5,161 bases of DNA, taken from contig JAGCLR010000209.1 in assembly GCA_017646885.1 (NCBI GenBank), positions 1 through 5,161 on the forward strand, read 5' to 3'. The translations under genes were made by a program, and so were the position numbers. This DNA comes from Methanobrevibacter sp. (GTDB lineage: Archaea; Methanobacteriota; Methanobacteria; Methanobacteriales; Methanobacteriaceae). The notes under the pieces are model-generated. The model saw nothing but the letters and a program-made list of their open reading frames with translations. It made no database searches and had not been told where the DNA came from. This document shows, one piece after another, positions 4,339-5,161 of the stretch (position 1 is the first letter of the stretch; the number at the start of each line of letters is the position of its first letter).

Positions 4339-5161
4339 ATGAAATTCAAAAAAAGCCTTCTGATTGTATGCTTAATCATTTTCCTATTCTCCATTGCAAG
4401 CGTTTCTGCAAATGAGATTGATGATGTAGCAATCACAGCAGAAGACAATGGAATCATTTCTGTTGATGAGGAAAGTTCAGCAGAAAATATGGATGAAATC
4501 CTAACCGAATCTTCCCAAGAGAATGTGATTGAAGCTGATGCAGAAGATGATGGGACATTTTCTGCATTGCAAAAGAAGATCAATGATGCGGAAGAGGGAG
4601 CTGTAATAACATTGGATAAGGATTACACTTATGATGAGGGTTTCAGCAAAAGAGGTATCCGAATAAACAAGAACTTGACAATAAACGGTAACGGCCACAC
4701 ATTAGATGGATTGTCCCAGTCAAGAATATTTTTAGTGAGATATGGCCTTATTGATAACAATCATGTTGTATTGAACAACATTAAATTCACAAATGGAAAC
4801 ACCGACCTTTACGGTGGAGCAATATTCAATTATGGTAATTTAACCGTTAACAATTGCGTCTTTACAAATAACTATGCTAAATATTGTGGTGGAGCCATAA
4901 ACTCTGTCGGACACTTGAATTTAAAGAATTCCAATTTTACCAAGAATACTGCAGGTGGAGACGGTGGAGCTGTCTTAACATTTTCCATAGACAAGGCTGT
5001 TGAATTCTTCAAGAAAATTTATGTGGATAGAACTCCTGAAGGGGAAATGGAATTCGTTTTCAATGCTACATTAACCATTGATTTAAGCTATGGAACAGAC
5101 TATGTATCCAAATGCGTTTTCACCAACAATATTGCAAAAGGCCGTGGTGGAGGAGCAATTT
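4339..5161 (+). CDS. Secreted adhesin-like parallel beta-helix protein (3' end beyond window)
   Basis: The first 274 residues of an exported surface protein are visible; the frame is open to the right edge. Residues 1-24 form a Sec signal peptide (basic KFKK, hydrophobic core, ASVSA cleavage site). A strongly acidic, low-complexity linker (about 25-72) follows, then TFSALQKKINDAEEGAVITL (73-92) and LTINGNGHTLDG (113-124), the usual entry into the right-handed beta-helix of methanogen adhesin-like proteins. Helix coils then repeat: GGA motifs at 159, 184 and 209 are exactly 25 residues apart, each coil carrying an asparagine-rich strand such as NNCVFTNN or NSNFTKN. The next GGA (271) comes 62 residues later, implying an insertion of about 37 residues. 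The C-terminal anchor lies outside the window. The binding target is unknown; attachment to other microbes or host material is inferred from the family. It probably shares a transcript with the YhgE-like gene. Confidence 0.9.
   Translation, partial: MKFKKSLLIVCLIIFLFSIASVSANEIDDVAITAEDNGIISVDEESSAENMDEILTESSQENVIEADAEDDGTFSALQKKINDAEEGAVITLDKDYTYDEGFSKRGIRINKNLTINGNGHTLDGLSQSRIFLVRYGLIDNNHVVLNNIKFTNGNTDLYGGAIFNYGNLTVNNCVFTNNYAKYCGGAINSVGHLNLKNSNFTKNTAGGDGGAVLTFSIDKAVEFFKKIYVDRTPEGEMEFVFNATLTIDLSYGTDYVSKCVFTNNIAKGRGGGAI
4813..5161 (+). repeat. 25-residue beta-helix coils of the adhesin-like protein
   Basis: Successive coils start at GGAI (residue 159), GGAI (184), GGAV (209) and GGAI (271). 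The first two spacings are exactly 25 residues; the third is 62. Each coil carries an x-F-T-x-N element about 16-18 residues in. The pattern is diverged at the DNA level, so it is old rather than a fresh duplication. Confidence 0.85.

Noticed and set aside
4357..4371. Cys11 in the adhesin signal peptide as a lipobox
   Set aside because: The preceding residues LIV lack the small residue needed before the cysteine, and an ordinary cleavage site (SVSA) follows at the right distance.
4290..4698. Two minus-strand frames opposite the adhesin start
   Set aside because: They lie antisense to a signal peptide and acidic linker that make clear sense on the plus strand.

Overview
The window looks like a chromosomal segment of an AT-rich, host-associated methanogenic archaeon of the Methanobacteriales, most likely Methanobrevibacter or a close relative. 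This is inferred from four things: the very AT-rich intergenic DNA with archaeal TATA (box A) candidates, the Shine-Dalgarno sequences of the AGGAGGTGAT type, the frequent AGA arginine codons, and above all an adhesin-like parallel beta-helix surface protein of the kind that is expanded in this group. No mobile element, CRISPR array, tRNA or rRNA was seen.

Layout from left to right. (1) Minus strand, cut by the left edge: a tRNA-dihydrouridine synthase of the DusB type (first 211 residues). (2) A 158-bp divergent promoter region. (3) Plus strand: a multi-pass membrane methyltransferase of the isoprenylcysteine carboxyl methyltransferase/phospholipid methyltransferase fold, substrate unknown. 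(4) A 66-bp convergent gap with a 9-bp-stem hairpin and five A6 runs (U6 runs on the minus strand), read as the terminator of the next gene. (5) Minus strand: a TM1586-type nitroreductase-family flavoprotein. (6) A 241-bp divergent, very AT-rich regulatory region with promoter candidates for both flanking genes and a spaced direct repeat. (7) Plus strand: a full-length YhgE/Pip-family membrane protein with a long glycine-periodic heptad stalk. (8) 45 bp later, on the same strand and cut by the right edge: a secreted adhesin-like beta-helix protein with an intact signal peptide.

The two left genes and the nitroreductase look like independent single-gene units. The YhgE-like gene and the adhesin-like gene probably form one transcription unit: the gap is short, no terminator is visible in it, and the adhesin has a strong ribosome binding site. 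Both products face the cell exterior, one as a membrane-anchored stalk and one as an exported beta-helix. This pair is the most interesting part of the window. A cooperative surface role (export, display, attachment or virus reception) is a hypothesis, not something the sequence proves.

A useful internal regularity: aligned to the full AGGAGGTGAT consensus, the ribosome binding sites of the nitroreductase, the YhgE-like gene and the adhesin all leave exactly 3 nt before the start codon. Applying the same rule to the membrane methyltransferase favours the second of its two adjacent ATG codons (795) over the first (792).
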